Virus record (IMG/VR): IMGVR_UViG_3300045115_000277
Span: 1 to 62,467 of that record
Origin: a virus
Length of the DNA stretch: 62,467 nt
Direction: 5' to 3' (one strand)
Numbering within the stretch: the first letter of the stretch is position 1; the number at the start of each line of letters is the position of its first letter. A program made the translations under genes and the position numbers. The notes beneath the pieces were generated by a model. It saw only the letters and a list, made by a program, of their open reading frames with translations, was not told the origin of the DNA and ran no database searches. This document shows positions 6,769 to 15,778 of this stretch, in pieces.

Positions 6769-6912
6769 TTGAGTATTTTCATTTACGGATTGGTAGCGGC
6801 GGCAGCGGCCGGGGGGCTTGTCATTGGACTCGTAGCGGGTGGCCTCATCACCGTCTGGCGCATCGACCGGCACAACGCCGCCTTCCTCGACGATGAGAGG
6901 GGCGGCGCATGA
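6769..6912 (+). CDS. small one-helix membrane protein, 47 aa
   Basis: Starts with TTG 6769 behind GGGGGAGA and ends with TGA overlapping the methyltransferase start (ATGA). The protein is almost entirely a long hydrophobic helix (YGLVAAAAAGGLVIGLVAGG) followed by a short charged tail RIDRHNAAFLDDERGG. No function can be named. The 89 bases before it (6680-6768) hold no convincing gene. Confidence 0.5.
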   Translation: MSIFIYGLVAAAAAGGLVIGLVAGGLITVWRIDRHNAAFLDDERGGA

Positions 6913-7613
6913 GTGTCGCATCCGCAACCGTCCACGTCGGCGACGCCACCCTCCTGCTGGGTGACGCCTACGACCTGCTGCCCACGCTCGGCTGGTTCGA
7001 CATCCTCGTCGCGGACCCGCAATATGAATTCGACAACTCGGGAGGCGGAGCTTACCGGGCCGCGCGCGGTGCAAGCGACCAGATCGTGGAGGAAGGGCTC
7101 GACCAGGGCTTCGACCACACGATCATCAATTCCCTCATGTGCGGGGCCGTCGTCGTCTTCTGTCACAATGACCAACTGCCCGGCCTGCTGACCTACCTCG
7201 ACGGCAACTTTCACCGCTTCGTGGTCAATTTCTGGGCGAAACCAAACCCGGCGCCACACCGGAACAAGCACTATCTTGCGGACACCGAACCCTACATTCA
7301 CGCGTGGAACAGGGGCTATGCGCCTGTCGGCGACCACCACGACATGCACCGGTGGATCGTCGCCAACTCCCAGCCGTCCAAGCTGTTCGGTCATCCCACC
7401 GTCAAGCCCGACGCTGTGATGGAGAAGATCATCGCCAACGTGGGCGGAAACAGCATCTGCGATCCCTTCATGGGCACAGGCTCGACCGGCGTCGCCGCGG
7501 TCAAGGCCGGCAAGCGGTTCGTCGGCATCGAGAAGAACGAAAAGCATTTTCTCACCGCTGTCGGCCGGATCGAGCAGGCGCATCGGGAAACGCTGGAAAG
7601 GGCGGCTGCATGA
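6909..7613 (+). CDS. DNA methyltransferase (beta class, N6A/N4C)
   Basis: 234 residues. The catalytic motif IV comes first as ADPQYEF (residues 35-41; DPQY in place of the usual DPPY) and the AdoMet-binding motif I late as CDPFMGTGSTG (184-194), with motif X HPTVKP at 162-167: the beta arrangement. It methylates the exocyclic amine of adenine or cytosine in a specific site, probably to protect phage DNA from host restriction. No endonuclease partner is nearby, so it is an orphan enzyme. Coupled to the genes before and after by ATGA overlaps. Confidence 0.88.
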   Translation: MSVASATVHVGDATLLLGDAYDLLPTLGWFDILVADPQYEFDNSGGGAYRAARGASDQIVEEGLDQGFDHTIINSLMCGAVVVFCHNDQLPGLLTYLDGNFHRFVVNFWAKPNPAPHRNKHYLADTEPYIHAWNRGYAPVGDHHDMHRWIVANSQPSKLFGHPTVKPDAVMEKIIANVGGNSICDPFMGTGSTGVAAVKAGKRFVGIEKNEKHFLTAVGRIEQAHRETLERAAA

Positions 7614-7951
7614 TTTGGCCTTTCAAGAGAAACAAAAAACTGAAAGTCGAACGGCCACCAATCAATGAGGATTGGGCACCGGGCGACCTCGCCTACTGCG
7701 TCGACGGCAACTGGGGAGCCGTGACAGGCCCGCCGACGGCATCGATTAGCCGAGTTGAATTCGCATTCCCGGGCGTAGAGCGCGACACGGGTGCGCTTGG
7801 CTGGGGTTTGAAGTTGCAGAGCTGGCCAGACCGCTACGCCGCGACAGCCTTCCGCAAGGTTCGGCCGGATGTAACTGTGTGCTCGACCGAATTTGCCAAC
7901 TTCATGAAGCGACTTCGCAAGAGGCCTGCGCCGGCCGGGGCTGACCAATGA
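7610..7951 (+). CDS. hypothetical protein, 113 aa
   Basis: Starts ATG 7610 overlapping the methyltransferase stop (ATGA). A basic N-terminus (FKRNKKLKVE) is followed by a segment with WAPGDLAYCVDGNWG, a small beta-barrel-like start often seen in phage proteins that bind nucleic acid or are simply structural. No enzyme motif seen; unknown function. Confidence 0.6.
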   Translation: MIWPFKRNKKLKVERPPINEDWAPGDLAYCVDGNWGAVTGPPTASISRVEFAFPGVERDTGALGWGLKLQSWPDRYAATAFRKVRPDVTVCSTEFANFMKRLRKRPAPAGADQ

Positions 7952-8106
7952 TTCGCTGCCCCTACACCCGCGACGCGGTGGTCAACATGCTCCCAGTGTT
8001 CCAAAGCGACGAGCATATCGCCCGGCGCGTCTCCAATGCCGCCTATCGCATCAGCGCCGCCGATGTGCGCGCGCTGCGCGTGCGGCAACCATCCACCCGG
8101 CGCTAG
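7948..8106 (+). CDS. small hypothetical protein, 52 aa
   Basis: ATG 7948 overlaps the preceding stop by four bases and the gene stops ten bases before the GapR-like start. The sequence contains VFQSDEHIARRVSNAAYRIS then ADVRALRVRQP and looks helical, possibly a short HTH-like peptide. Codon use is GC-ending like the neighbours, which supports it as real. Confidence 0.5.
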   Translation: MIRCPYTRDAVVNMLPVFQSDEHIARRVSNAAYRISAADVRALRVRQPSTRR

Positions 8107-8115
8107 GAGAAGACC

Positions 8116-8685
8116 ATGTCTGACGGCAACGTGGCGGCTGACCAGCTCCGCCTTCTGATTGAGCGCATCGAGCGGCTCGAGGAAGAAAAAAAGGGCATCA
8201 ACGACGACATCAAGGACGTCTATCTGGAGGCGAAAGCCACCGGCTATGACGTCAAGACCATGCGCGCCATCATCCGCTTGAGGAAGATGGAGAAGAACGC
8301 CCGGCAGGAAGCGGAAGCTCTGCTGGAAACTTACAAGGTTGCCCTCGGCATGGAGGACGCGCCCGCCCGCACGCCGGACATGTTTCAGGAGCATGACGGC
8401 CGGCCCGACCCGTCCCGGCCGGCCCCTGCTCCATCGGCGAGCGATGCCGAGCGGTTCAACGAGGCGATGAACCTCGTCATCGACCATCAGAACGCGTCGA
8501 CATCGTGGCTCCAGCGCCAGATGCGCATCGGTTACAATGCGGCAGCCCGGCTGGTCGAGCAGCTGGAAACGCGTGGCGTCGTCGGCCCGCCCAACCATGT
8601 CGGCAAGCGTGACGTGCTGGTCCCGCCTGCCGGACAGGCACATCCTGCCCTCGCGATGATGGCGGAGGCGGCTGGCGTCACATGA
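8116..8685 (+). CDS. GapR-like (DUF2312) / FtsK gamma fusion
   Basis: 189 residues, two domains. Residues 6-76 match the DUF2312/GapR pattern: [40 protein letters not shown] and [11 protein letters not shown]. After a Pro-rich linker, residues 113-176 match the FtsK gamma winged helix: [51 protein letters not shown]. GapR binds overtwisted DNA ahead of replication forks; FtsK gamma reads oriented chromosomal 8-mers. The fusion may couple topology sensing to site recognition on phage or host DNA. A Shine-Dalgarno AGGAGA precedes the ATG. Confidence 0.85.
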   Translation: MSDGNVAADQLRLLIERIERLEEEKKGINDDIKDVYLEAKATGYDVKTMRAIIRLRKMEKNARQEAEALLETYKVALGMEDAPARTPDMFQEHDGRPDPSRPAPAPSASDAERFNEAMNLVIDHQNASTSWLQRQMRIGYNAAARLVEQLETRGVVGPPNHVGKRDVLVPPAGQAHPALAMMAEAAGVT

Positions 8686-9119
8686 GCCGCAAGTCCATGC
8701 GCGCCCGTCTGGAGGCGCGCCTAATCGCCGAGGGCAAGCTGCCGCCCAAGACCCAGCCCGCGCCATCACGCGGGAAGGAGCGTCTCTACGCGCTCGGCCG
8801 GCTCAAGGTCGGCGAGAAGAACCAGACCGAGCAGCGATACGAGGATGAGGTGTTGAAGCCCGGCCTCATTGCCGGCGAGATCCTCTGGTATCGCTTCGAG
8901 GGCATCAAGCTCAGGCTCGCCGACAATACCTTCCTCACGGTCGACTATGCCGTGCTGCCCGCCGACGGCGTGCTGACCATGGTCGATGTGAAGGGCGCGG
9001 CCGCGATCGTGCAGGAGGACGCGCGCGTGAAGATGCGCGTGGCCGCCGACAGCTATCCGTTCGCCTTTCGGCTGGCCTTCCCAGCCAAGGGCGGCGGCTG
9101 GACGGTCAAGGAGGTCTGA
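8682..9119 (+). CDS. DUF1064 predicted nuclease
   Basis: 145 residues starting ATGA over the previous stop. Core: [68 protein letters not shown]. This is the DUF1064 pattern, a PD-(D/E)XK-like nuclease fold with the Asp of VDYAV and the D-x-K of VDVKG as likely metal and catalytic residues. Family members sit in phage replication/recombination modules and are thought to process DNA intermediates. Confidence 0.8.
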   Translation: MSRKSMRARLEARLIAEGKLPPKTQPAPSRGKERLYALGRLKVGEKNQTEQRYEDEVLKPGLIAGEILWYRFEGIKLRLADNTFLTVDYAVLPADGVLTMVDVKGAAAIVQEDARVKMRVAADSYPFAFRLAFPAKGGGWTVKEV

Positions 9120-9121
9120 CC

Positions 9122-10201
9122 ATGTCATGGGAGGCCGAACATTGGGCGCGTCAGCAGCGCACGGGCGACCCGGTCACGAAAGCCGTTCTGGTCGGGCTCG
9201 CCAACTGGATGAACCCGAAGGGTGACGACTGCCAGGTGTCGATGCGCCGGCTGGCGGACGAGGTCGAAATCTCCGTTCGAACGGCCCAGCGCCATATCCA
9301 GCGCCTAGAGGCGATGGGGCTGATCGAGAAGCATGAAGCGCAGCGCGAGGACGGTGGACAGGGTTGGAACAGCTTCCGCTTTCCGAGTTACAGACCCCCG
9401 CGTGTGTCGCATGTGGAACCGGCAGGCAAGCAGGCGAAACCCCCTGTCAAATTGTCACCCCCCCCTGCCAATCTGACAGAGGGGGAGGGCGACAAATTGA
9501 CACCCTCCCCCCACGACAATTTGACACGGGGAGCCGCGCCAAATTGTCATGGGGAGGGTGACAATGGTGTCACCCCAGAGAGAGGAAAAGGACTAGATAA
9601 TACCCCCCCTACCCCCCCTCCCGGGGGGAGCGATGATGGGGCAAAAAGAAATCGGGGATCACGGATCGCGGAGGATTGGTCCGCACCGTCGATCGCGGAC
9701 CTGCCACCCGCAGCGAAAGCCAAGGCGCGCCAATGGCCGCCTGGAGCCTACGAAGCCGAGGCCGAGGCGTTTCACAGTTTCTGGCTCGGCGAAAGCCGCG
9801 CCGGCTCGCGCAAGAGCGACTGGAAGCGAGCGTGGTGCAACCGGATCAACGAGATCACGGGCCGTGTCCTGCGCGACGCCAAGGCCGGTGTGCGGCACAC
9901 GCCTGCTGCGCCGCCAGCGCCGCCCACGGCATCCAGGTCGCACGACACGACGCGGGAGAACGCCGCCGCCCACAAAATCCGCGACGCCGTCCGCAAGCGG
10001 CTCGGCGGTCAGGTCTACGAGCAATGGATCGCGCCGTCGCGCCTCGACGTCCACGCCGGCACGTTAACGATCGTCGCGGTCAGCGCGTTCGCCAGCACCT
10101 ATCAACGCGACAATTTCGCGGGCGAGATCGGCCAGGCGATGCACGCCGTGCTCGGACCAGACGCAGAACTCCGCTTCCATCACGAAAGGCCTCCAGCATG
10201 A
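9122..10201 (+). CDS. replication initiator (HTH, DnaA-N-like) with internal origin
   Basis: 359 residues. Residues 1-95 are a helix-turn-helix replication domain (VSMRRLADEVEISVRTAQRH then IQRLEAMGLIEKHE). Residues 105-165 are low complexity, encoded by the iteron array. Residues 180-250 contain EDWSAPS and SDWKRAWCNRI, typical of phage initiators. The C-terminal part (about 285-350) reads IRDAVRKRLGGQVYEQWIAP then LTIVAVSAFASTYQRDNF, resembling the DnaA N-terminal domain that recruits DnaB. It should bind the iterons in its own gene and load the host helicase, in the style of lambda O. Confidence 0.85.
   Translation: MSWEAEHWARQQRTGDPVTKAVLVGLANWMNPKGDDCQVSMRRLADEVEISVRTAQRHIQRLEAMGLIEKHEAQREDGGQGWNSFRFPSYRPPRVSHVEPAGKQAKPPVKLSPPPANLTEGEGDKLTPSPHDNLTRGAAPNCHGEGDNGVTPERGKGLDNTPPTPPPGGSDDGAKRNRGSRIAEDWSAPSIADLPPAAKAKARQWPPGAYEAEAEAFHSFWLGESRAGSRKSDWKRAWCNRINEITGRVLRDAKAGVRHTPAAPPAPPTASRSHDTTRENAAAHKIRDAVRKRLGGQVYEQWIAPSRLDVHAGTLTIVAVSAFASTYQRDNFAGEIGQAMHAVLGPDAELRFHHERPPA
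9445..9572. other. iteron replication origin inside the rep gene
   Basis: Six imperfect copies of a dyad TGTCAAATTGTCA-like 13-mer at 9445, 9466, 9490, 9514, 9537 and 9559, spaced 21-24 bp (two helical turns). Copies three and four are inverted variants (GACAAATTGACA, GACAATTTGACA). A purine/A-rich stretch with GGAAAAGGACTAGATAATA (9583-9601) and a poly-C/poly-G tract follow and may be the unwinding region. Layout is that of lambdoid origins. Confidence 0.8.
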
Positions 10202-10410
10202 ACTCACCCGCCGACGAAATCCGCGCTCTTGCGGCGCGGGCCCTGGATGATGCCCGGGCGGAGAATGATGCCGCACGCGAGGCTGTCGTCCGCGCGCAAG
10301 CCTACATGGACAAAGCTATGGAACTGAGCGCCCTCGCCGACCGCATCGACACGACCACCATCGATGGCGGCGACCGCGAACTGCAAGTCTCCATCGTCCG
10401 ACCAGCGTGA
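10198..10410 (+). CDS. small coiled-coil protein, 70 aa
   Basis: ATG 10198 overlaps the replication gene stop (ATGA). The whole length is a helical, Ala/Asp-rich sequence (EIRALAARALDDARAENDAA) suggestive of a coiled coil, then a short tail. Coupled to the initiator gene, so possibly a replication accessory; no family recognised. Confidence 0.6.
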   Translation: MNSPADEIRALAARALDDARAENDAAREAVVRAQAYMDKAMELSALADRIDTTTIDGGDRELQVSIVRPA

Positions 10411-10667
10411 CGCAGCGCGTCGGAGAGTTTGAATGCCTGTGCGGCGCACGCGAGATCGCCGACGATCAGCCCGTGCCGCGCACCTGCTGGAACTGCAAGG
10501 CTGAAACGATGGGCGCGTTCGGTAACCGCGCAACGCGCATCGATGTTACGGCCACGCCACCGCCCCCACCGGCACGCGATATTCCTGTTCACTCCCAACA
10601 CCCTGCCCGCGCGCGCCCAGCGCCGAAAAATCAGCCACTTAACGCCGATCAGCTAGAATTTCTGTGA
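10407..10667 (+). CDS. small zinc-ribbon-like protein, 86 aa
   Basis: GTG 10407 overlaps the previous stop (GTGA). The N-terminus has two Cys pairs, CLCG and CWNC, about 18 residues apart, a plausible zinc ribbon; the rest is a Pro-rich disordered tail ending NQPLNADQLEFL. Last gene before the packaging module; unknown role. Confidence 0.6.
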   Translation: MTQRVGEFECLCGAREIADDQPVPRTCWNCKAETMGAFGNRATRIDVTATPPPPPARDIPVHSQHPARARPAPKNQPLNADQLEFL

Positions 10668-10752
10668 GCATTGCCAGCTATCAACATGAAATTGCTTGCA
10701 CGACCCCAGTCAGACGCGCGAGATTCGCGCCGGGCAATTGATCGAGCGGGCC

Positions 10753-11454
10753 ATGAAACAGGGACAAAAGCCGAAGAAGGCTTCCCGGAAGAGCGGGCGG
10801 CCGAAGAACGCTGACACGCAACGCCTCTCCATCATGCAGGAGAGGTTCGTTCACGAATATCTGGCGACCACGCCGCACAATGCCACCGCCGCCTACGCAC
10901 GCGCGGGCTATCAGGCGACCGGCCAGGCGGCCCGCACCGCCGCTGCGCGCCTGCTCAAGCAACCAGCCATTCAGGCAGCGATCGCCACGCTGCGCGAGAA
11001 AGACGCCGCCAAGTTCGAGATCACGCGCGAGCGGGTGCTGGAGGAATATGCCAAGCTGGCGTTCGTCGACCCGCGCAAGTTCTTCGGCGAGGACGGCACG
11101 CTGAAGCATCCGACCGAACTGGACGACGGCACCGCGGCGGCGCTCGTCCAGTTCGAGATCGAGGAGGAGTTCATCGGCGACGAGCCGGACACCGAGCTTG
11201 AGGCGCAGCCCCATGGCGGCGGCCTCAAGCGCCAGCACGCCAAGACGCTCGCGATCGGCCGCACCGCCAAGATCAAGTGGAGCGGCAAGAAGGAGGCGCT
11301 CGACAGCATCGTCAACCTGATGGGCTGGAAGAAGGAGCCCGCACCGCTAGGCACGCCCGAAAACCCCCTGACGATGATCGTGCAGGATCTGCAAGGCCGA
11401 AGGAGCGCCCTCACGCCGTTGAGCGCCCCGCTGGACGATGACGACGACGAATGA
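10753..11454 (+). CDS. terminase small subunit
   Basis: 233 residues from ATG 10753 (a TTG 57 bases upstream is an alternative). After a basic start the terminase_2-type HTH appears: QERFVHEYLATTPHNATAAY, ARAGYQATGQAARTAAARLL, then a central KFEITRERVLEEYAKLAFVD region typical of the family, and an acidic C-terminus (LDDDDDE). It recognises the packaging site and feeds DNA to the large subunit; the gene stop overlaps the large-subunit start (ATGA). Confidence 0.88.
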   Translation: MKQGQKPKKASRKSGRPKNADTQRLSIMQERFVHEYLATTPHNATAAYARAGYQATGQAARTAAARLLKQPAIQAAIATLREKDAAKFEITRERVLEEYAKLAFVDPRKFFGEDGTLKHPTELDDGTAAALVQFEIEEEFIGDEPDTELEAQPHGGGLKRQHAKTLAIGRTAKIKWSGKKEALDSIVNLMGWKKEPAPLGTPENPLTMIVQDLQGRRSALTPLSAPLDDDDDE

Positions 11455-13022
11455 GCGTCATGAACCACAACTTCGTGCCGAACACGGCGGACGAGCTGAA
11501 GGCGTGCCTCGCCGATCCCATGTGGCGCGTCTGTTCGGGCCAGCTCTACAAGATCATGGTCAAGGACGACAGCATGTCGGAGGGCACCAAGGTCATGCCC
11601 TTCCGGCCGAACCGCGCGCAGAAGCGGTTCATTCGCCGACTGTGGTTCCGCAACCTCATCCTCAAGGCCCGGCAGCTGGGCTTCACGACGCTGGTCGCCA
11701 TCCTCTGGCTCGACCACGCCCTTTTCAACCCGAACCAGCGGTGCGGCATCGTCGCGCACGACAAGGACGCGGCCGAGAACATCTTCCGCGACAAGGTCCG
11801 CTTCGCCTACGACAATCTGCCCGAGCAGCTGCGCGCCGAAATGCGCCTCAAGCGCGACAGCGCCAAGGAGCTGCTGTTCGCCCACAACAACAGTTCGATT
11901 CGTGTCGCCACATCGATGCGGTCGGGCACCATCGACCGGCTGCACATTTCCGAGTTCGGGAAAATCTGCGCCAAATATCCCGACAAGGCGCGCGAAGTCG
12001 TCACCGGCTCGCTGCCGGCCGTGCCCTTGAACGGCATCGCCATCATCGAGAGCACCGCTGAGGGCCAGGGCAACGAGTTCCACTCGATGTCGGTCCGCGC
12101 CGAGGCGCGATCACAGATCGCCCGCGACCTGACGCAGCGTGAATGGCGGTTCCACTTCGAGCCGTGGTGGCGGAACGACGAATATGAGATGGACCCGACG
12201 GGCGTCGTCATTACGGCCAAAGAGCATGAATATTTCGACACCATCGAGGCCGCCGCCGACACCACGCTCAGCCTGCGCAAGCGTGCATGGTATATCGCGA
12301 CGCGCGACAGCGACTTCGCCGGCGACGACGAGAAGATGTGGCAGGAATATCCGTCCACGTCGAAGGAAGCATTCCAGCAGTCCAGCGCGGGCTGCTATTA
12401 CACCGTCCAGCTAACCGCCGCCCGCCGCTCCGGGCGCATCGGCAATGTGCCACTCGTCACCCACGTCCCGGTCAACACCTTCTGGGACATCGGCAACCGC
12501 GACGGCACGGCGATATGGCTGCATCAACGCGTCGGCCTTGAGCATCGCTTCGTCGGCTTCATCGAAGGCTGGGGCGAGCCTTTCGACTATTACGTGAAGG
12601 AGCTGGAGAAGCTCGGCTATCTATGGGGCGTCCATCACCTGCCCCACGACGCGGACCACAAGCGCCAGCTGGGCAACGTCGTGGCCGCGCCTATCGACAT
12701 GCTCCAGGAACTGCGGCCGACATGGCGGTTCGACATTGTGCCGCGCGTCGCCGACATCACCCACGGCATCCAGCAGACCCGCAATGTCTTCAGCCAGTGC
12801 TGGTTCGACGAGACGGCGTGCGCCGAGGGTCTCGCCCACCTCCAGAGCTACAGCAAGGAGCGCGACGCGCGGCTCGGCGTGTGGAAGCCCACACCCCGGC
12901 ACGACATCCATTCCGAGGGCGCCGACGCCTTCCGCCAGTTCGCCCAGGGCTGGTCCGAACCCACCGTAGCAGCCGGCGCGCGGCCCAGCCGCAAGCGGCG
13001 TCCTTCATCAATGGCGGCATGA
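11451..13022 (+). CDS. terminase large subunit
   Basis: 523 residues. ATPase part: AQKRFIRRLWFRNLILKARQ with the Walker-A-like KARQLGFTT (about residues 78-86), Walker B with LHISEFGK near 167-174, and the coupling segment IIESTAEG. Nuclease part: WDIGNRDGTAIW near 346 and HLPHDADH near 402 supply the acidic metal-binding residues of the RNase H-like fold. It pumps DNA into the prohead through the portal and cuts it. Gene order small-large-portal matches P22-like phages. Confidence 0.92.
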   Translation: MSVMNHNFVPNTADELKACLADPMWRVCSGQLYKIMVKDDSMSEGTKVMPFRPNRAQKRFIRRLWFRNLILKARQLGFTTLVAILWLDHALFNPNQRCGIVAHDKDAAENIFRDKVRFAYDNLPEQLRAEMRLKRDSAKELLFAHNNSSIRVATSMRSGTIDRLHISEFGKICAKYPDKAREVVTGSLPAVPLNGIAIIESTAEGQGNEFHSMSVRAEARSQIARDLTQREWRFHFEPWWRNDEYEMDPTGVVITAKEHEYFDTIEAAADTTLSLRKRAWYIATRDSDFAGDDEKMWQEYPSTSKEAFQQSSAGCYYTVQLTAARRSGRIGNVPLVTHVPVNTFWDIGNRDGTAIWLHQRVGLEHRFVGFIEGWGEPFDYYVKELEKLGYLWGVHHLPHDADHKRQLGNVVAAPIDMLQELRPTWRFDIVPRVADITHGIQQTRNVFSQCWFDETACAEGLAHLQSYSKERDARLGVWKPTPRHDIHSEGADAFRQFAQGWSEPTVAAGARPSRKRRPSSMAA

Positions 13023-13450
13023 CAATGGCACGACGCGAATTTGCTCTCGACCTCTCGCGCTATCACGAGCGCTTCGGCTACGGCGACCTGACCGTGTTCA
13101 TGACTTGGTTCGGCGACGAGCTTGTCCCCTGCCTCGTCATCGTGCCGTCGCACTATGAGGGCCATGAGCGCGTCACGCCCTGCGTCGTGCCCCAGCGCGC
13201 CGCGTGGGTGTGGAGCGAGACGCTGGGCGACCCGCGTCACTGCGCCCTCGCCTCCTACCAGTTCTGCCAGTTCCTGCGGATCAACCCTGACCCGAACAGC
13301 GTCATCCGCATCACGTCGATCATCCGCGATCACATCGGCGACCTCATCTCCATCCCCCCTGCTCCCTTCGAGACCGCCGTCGTGGCCGACGCCATACGGC
13401 GCGACAGCGACGGCAAGGAGCATCATACAGAGGTGCGCGACCGTGTTTGA
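13019..13450 (+). CDS. hypothetical protein between terminase and portal
   Basis: 143 residues from ATG 13019 (ATGA overlap with the terminase stop). Features: FALDLSRYHERFGYGDLTVF, a CVVPQRAAWVWSE segment and many aromatic residues; likely a compact alpha/beta protein. The same small gene position is occupied in related phages by unnamed conserved proteins; no function can be given. Its stop overlaps the portal start by eight bases. Confidence 0.65.
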   Translation: MTMARREFALDLSRYHERFGYGDLTVFMTWFGDELVPCLVIVPSHYEGHERVTPCVVPQRAAWVWSETLGDPRHCALASYQFCQFLRINPDPNSVIRITSIIRDHIGDLISIPPAPFETAVVADAIRRDSDGKEHHTEVRDRV

Positions 13451-15758
13451 CGACACCATTCAGGCCAAAGGCATCGAGTTCGGCAAGGTCAGCAGGACCA
13501 CGCCGGAAGAGCGGCTCTATCCCGACAGCAACAACATGCTGCCGATCAAGCCGAACCGCCGCACGTCGGCGCTCGACAGCCCTCATGGCATCCAGCTCCA
13601 GCGCAAGCTGATCGGCTTCTACCAGCGCGAGCTGGAGCGCCAGGCGATCAATCGCGCCGCGATGGTCGAGGACGAGGACTTCTACGACAATGAGCAATGG
13701 TCGCAGGAAGACATCGCGACGCTGAAGGATCGCGGGCAGGAACCGCTCGTCTACAACGTCATCTCCACGACGGTGAACTGGGTGCTCGGCACCGAGAAGC
13801 GCAGCCGCACCGATTTCAAGGTACTGCCGCGCCGCAAGCAGGAGGGCAAGCCGGCCGAGCGCAAGACGCAGATTCTCAAGTATCTGTCGGACGTGAACCG
13901 CTCGCCCTTCCACCGGTCGCGCGCATTCGAGGACACAGTGAAGGTCGGCGTCGGCTGGCTGGAAGACGGCGTGCAGGACGAGGACGACGGCGAGCCCATC
14001 TACTCCCGCTACGAGAACTGGCGGAACATGCTGTGGGACAGCGCCTCGACCGAATATGACCTGTCCGACGCGCGCTATGTGTTCCGGTCCAAATGGCTGG
14101 ATTACGACGTCGGGGCGGCCCTGTTCCCCGAGCGTCGCAAGCATCTTCAGGAGGCATGTCGCGAGGCGGGCGCGTTCGGGACTGACTGGCTGTTCGGCGA
14201 CGAGGCCATGGACAGCCTTGAAGACGCGATTGCGGAGGGCACGCTCGATAACCTGGCTACCAATCGCGATCGCTTCCGTGCGATCGAGGCGTGGTTTCGC
14301 AAGCCGACGAAGGTCAAGACCATGCGTGGCGGCGACTTCCGCGGCGAGGTGTTCGACCAAGGCTATGAGCCCCACCAGCGCCAACTGGACGAGGGCCTCG
14401 CCACGCTAACCGATCGCGTGATGATGCGGATGCACGTCGCGGTCATGACCGAAAACGACCTGCTCTATGTCGGCGAGAGCCCTTACCGGCACAACCGATA
14501 CCCGTTCACGCCCATCTGGTGTTACCGGCGCGGCCGGGACGGGATGCCCTACGGCATGATCCGTGGCATGAAGGGCATCCAGCGCGACATCAACAAGCGC
14601 GCGACCAAAGCGCTGGCGATCCTCTCCTCCAACAAGGTGGTGATGGAAGAAGGCGCGGTTCCCGACATTGACGAGTTCGCCGAAGAGGTTGCGCGCCCAG
14701 ACGCGATCATTGTGGTGAAGAAAGGCCACGAACTGAAAATCGACGCCGACCGCGAGCTTGCGCCGGCACACCTCGACCTGATGAGCCGGTCGATCGTCAT
14801 GATCCAGCAGCAGAGTGGCGTGACCGACGAAAATCTCGGCCGCAAGACCAATGCTTCTTCCGGCATCGCGATCGGCCGTCGGCAGGAGCAAGGCGCTATG
14901 GCCACGGCCGGCATCTTCGACAACCTGCGCTTCGCCGCCCAGGTGCAGGGCGAGAAGCAGCTATCCACGGTCGAGCAGTTCATGACCGAGGAGAAGGCGT
15001 TCCGCATCACGAACATGCGCGGCACGCCCGAATATGTGACGGTCAACGATGGTCTACCCGAAAATGACATCGTCGCGACCAAGGCGGACTATGTCATCAG
15101 CGAGCAGGACTGGCGCGCGTCGGTGCGCGCGGCACAGACTGAGGAGCTGCTTGCCCTTCTCTCGCAGCTTGCACCGGTCAATCCCCAGGTCGCGCTCGTC
15201 ATGCTCGACCTCGTCGTCGAAGGCATGGACGTGCCCCAGCGCGACGAGCTGGTCCGACGGATCCGCAGCATCACAGGGATGCGTGACCCCGACGCGGAAG
15301 AGCCCACGCCTGAGGAAATTGCGCGCGAGCAAGCGCAGCAGGAGGCCCAGCAGCGGCAGGACGCGCTCACGGACGCGACGATCGCCGACAAGCAGGCCAG
15401 CGCGCAGCAGAAGGCGGCGCAGGCGCAGCGCCTCGCCGTCGAGGCGCAGAAGGCCCAGACGGCCATCGCGGCCGGCAATATGGGCGCGGTGAAAACGGCA
15501 CTGGAGACGGCCTTGCAGATGCTGTCCGCCCCGGTCGCCGTGCCGATCGCCGACGATCTCCTCCGCGAGTCCGGTTTCATGCCCCGGTCGGAACAGGAAG
15601 AGGATGCCCGCATCGCCGGCGTCATCGAGGGCGAGGCGCAAGCCGATCAGGCGGCCGCGATGGAAGCGGCGCAACAGCAGCAGCTTGAGCAGCAGCAGGC
15701 CGGGGTCGCCGCCGAACCCGGCATGGATCAACCACCCGCGCCGATGGCCGGCGCTTAA
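13443..15758 (+). CDS. portal protein (P22-like)
   Basis: 771 residues from GTG 13443, which overlaps the preceding stop. A P22-like portal by length and pattern: YDNEQWSQEDIATLKDRGQE, VYNVISTTVNWVLGTEKRSR (clip/wing), then GMIRGMKGIQRDINKRATKA and the stem/crown. The C-terminal 180 residues are Gln/Ala-rich helices (EEIAREQAQQEAQQRQDA and similar), forming a long barrel-like extension. Twelve copies make the DNA channel at the capsid vertex and bind terminase and tail adaptors. Confidence 0.9.
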   Translation: MFDDTIQAKGIEFGKVSRTTPEERLYPDSNNMLPIKPNRRTSALDSPHGIQLQRKLIGFYQRELERQAINRAAMVEDEDFYDNEQWSQEDIATLKDRGQEPLVYNVISTTVNWVLGTEKRSRTDFKVLPRRKQEGKPAERKTQILKYLSDVNRSPFHRSRAFEDTVKVGVGWLEDGVQDEDDGEPIYSRYENWRNMLWDSASTEYDLSDARYVFRSKWLDYDVGAALFPERRKHLQEACREAGAFGTDWLFGDEAMDSLEDAIAEGTLDNLATNRDRFRAIEAWFRKPTKVKTMRGGDFRGEVFDQGYEPHQRQLDEGLATLTDRVMMRMHVAVMTENDLLYVGESPYRHNRYPFTPIWCYRRGRDGMPYGMIRGMKGIQRDINKRATKALAILSSNKVVMEEGAVPDIDEFAEEVARPDAIIVVKKGHELKIDADRELAPAHLDLMSRSIVMIQQQSGVTDENLGRKTNASSGIAIGRRQEQGAMATAGIFDNLRFAAQVQGEKQLSTVEQFMTEEKAFRITNMRGTPEYVTVNDGLPENDIVATKADYVISEQDWRASVRAAQTEELLALLSQLAPVNPQVALVMLDLVVEGMDVPQRDELVRRIRSITGMRDPDAEEPTPEEIAREQAQQEAQQRQDALTDATIADKQASAQQKAAQAQRLAVEAQKAQTAIAAGNMGAVKTALETALQMLSAPVAVPIADDLLRESGFMPRSEQEEDARIAGVIEGEAQADQAAAMEAAQQQQLEQQQAGVAAEPGMDQPPAPMAGA

Positions 15759-15778
15759 CGCACGACGAAGGACCGACG

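Noticed and set aside
6597-6896. 99-codon plus-strand frame after the Cro-like gene
   Set aside because: Overlaps the ends of both neighbours, has no ribosome site, and the second half is Arg/Gly/Trp-rich shadow. The TTG-started membrane peptide at 6769-6912 with overlap to the methyltransferase is better supported.
9601-9631. Poly-C and poly-G tract as a possible repeat element or quadruplex
   Set aside because: It encodes PPTPPPGG in the initiator and lies at the end of the iteron array; likely part of the origin or simple GC-rich coding, with no independent evidence.
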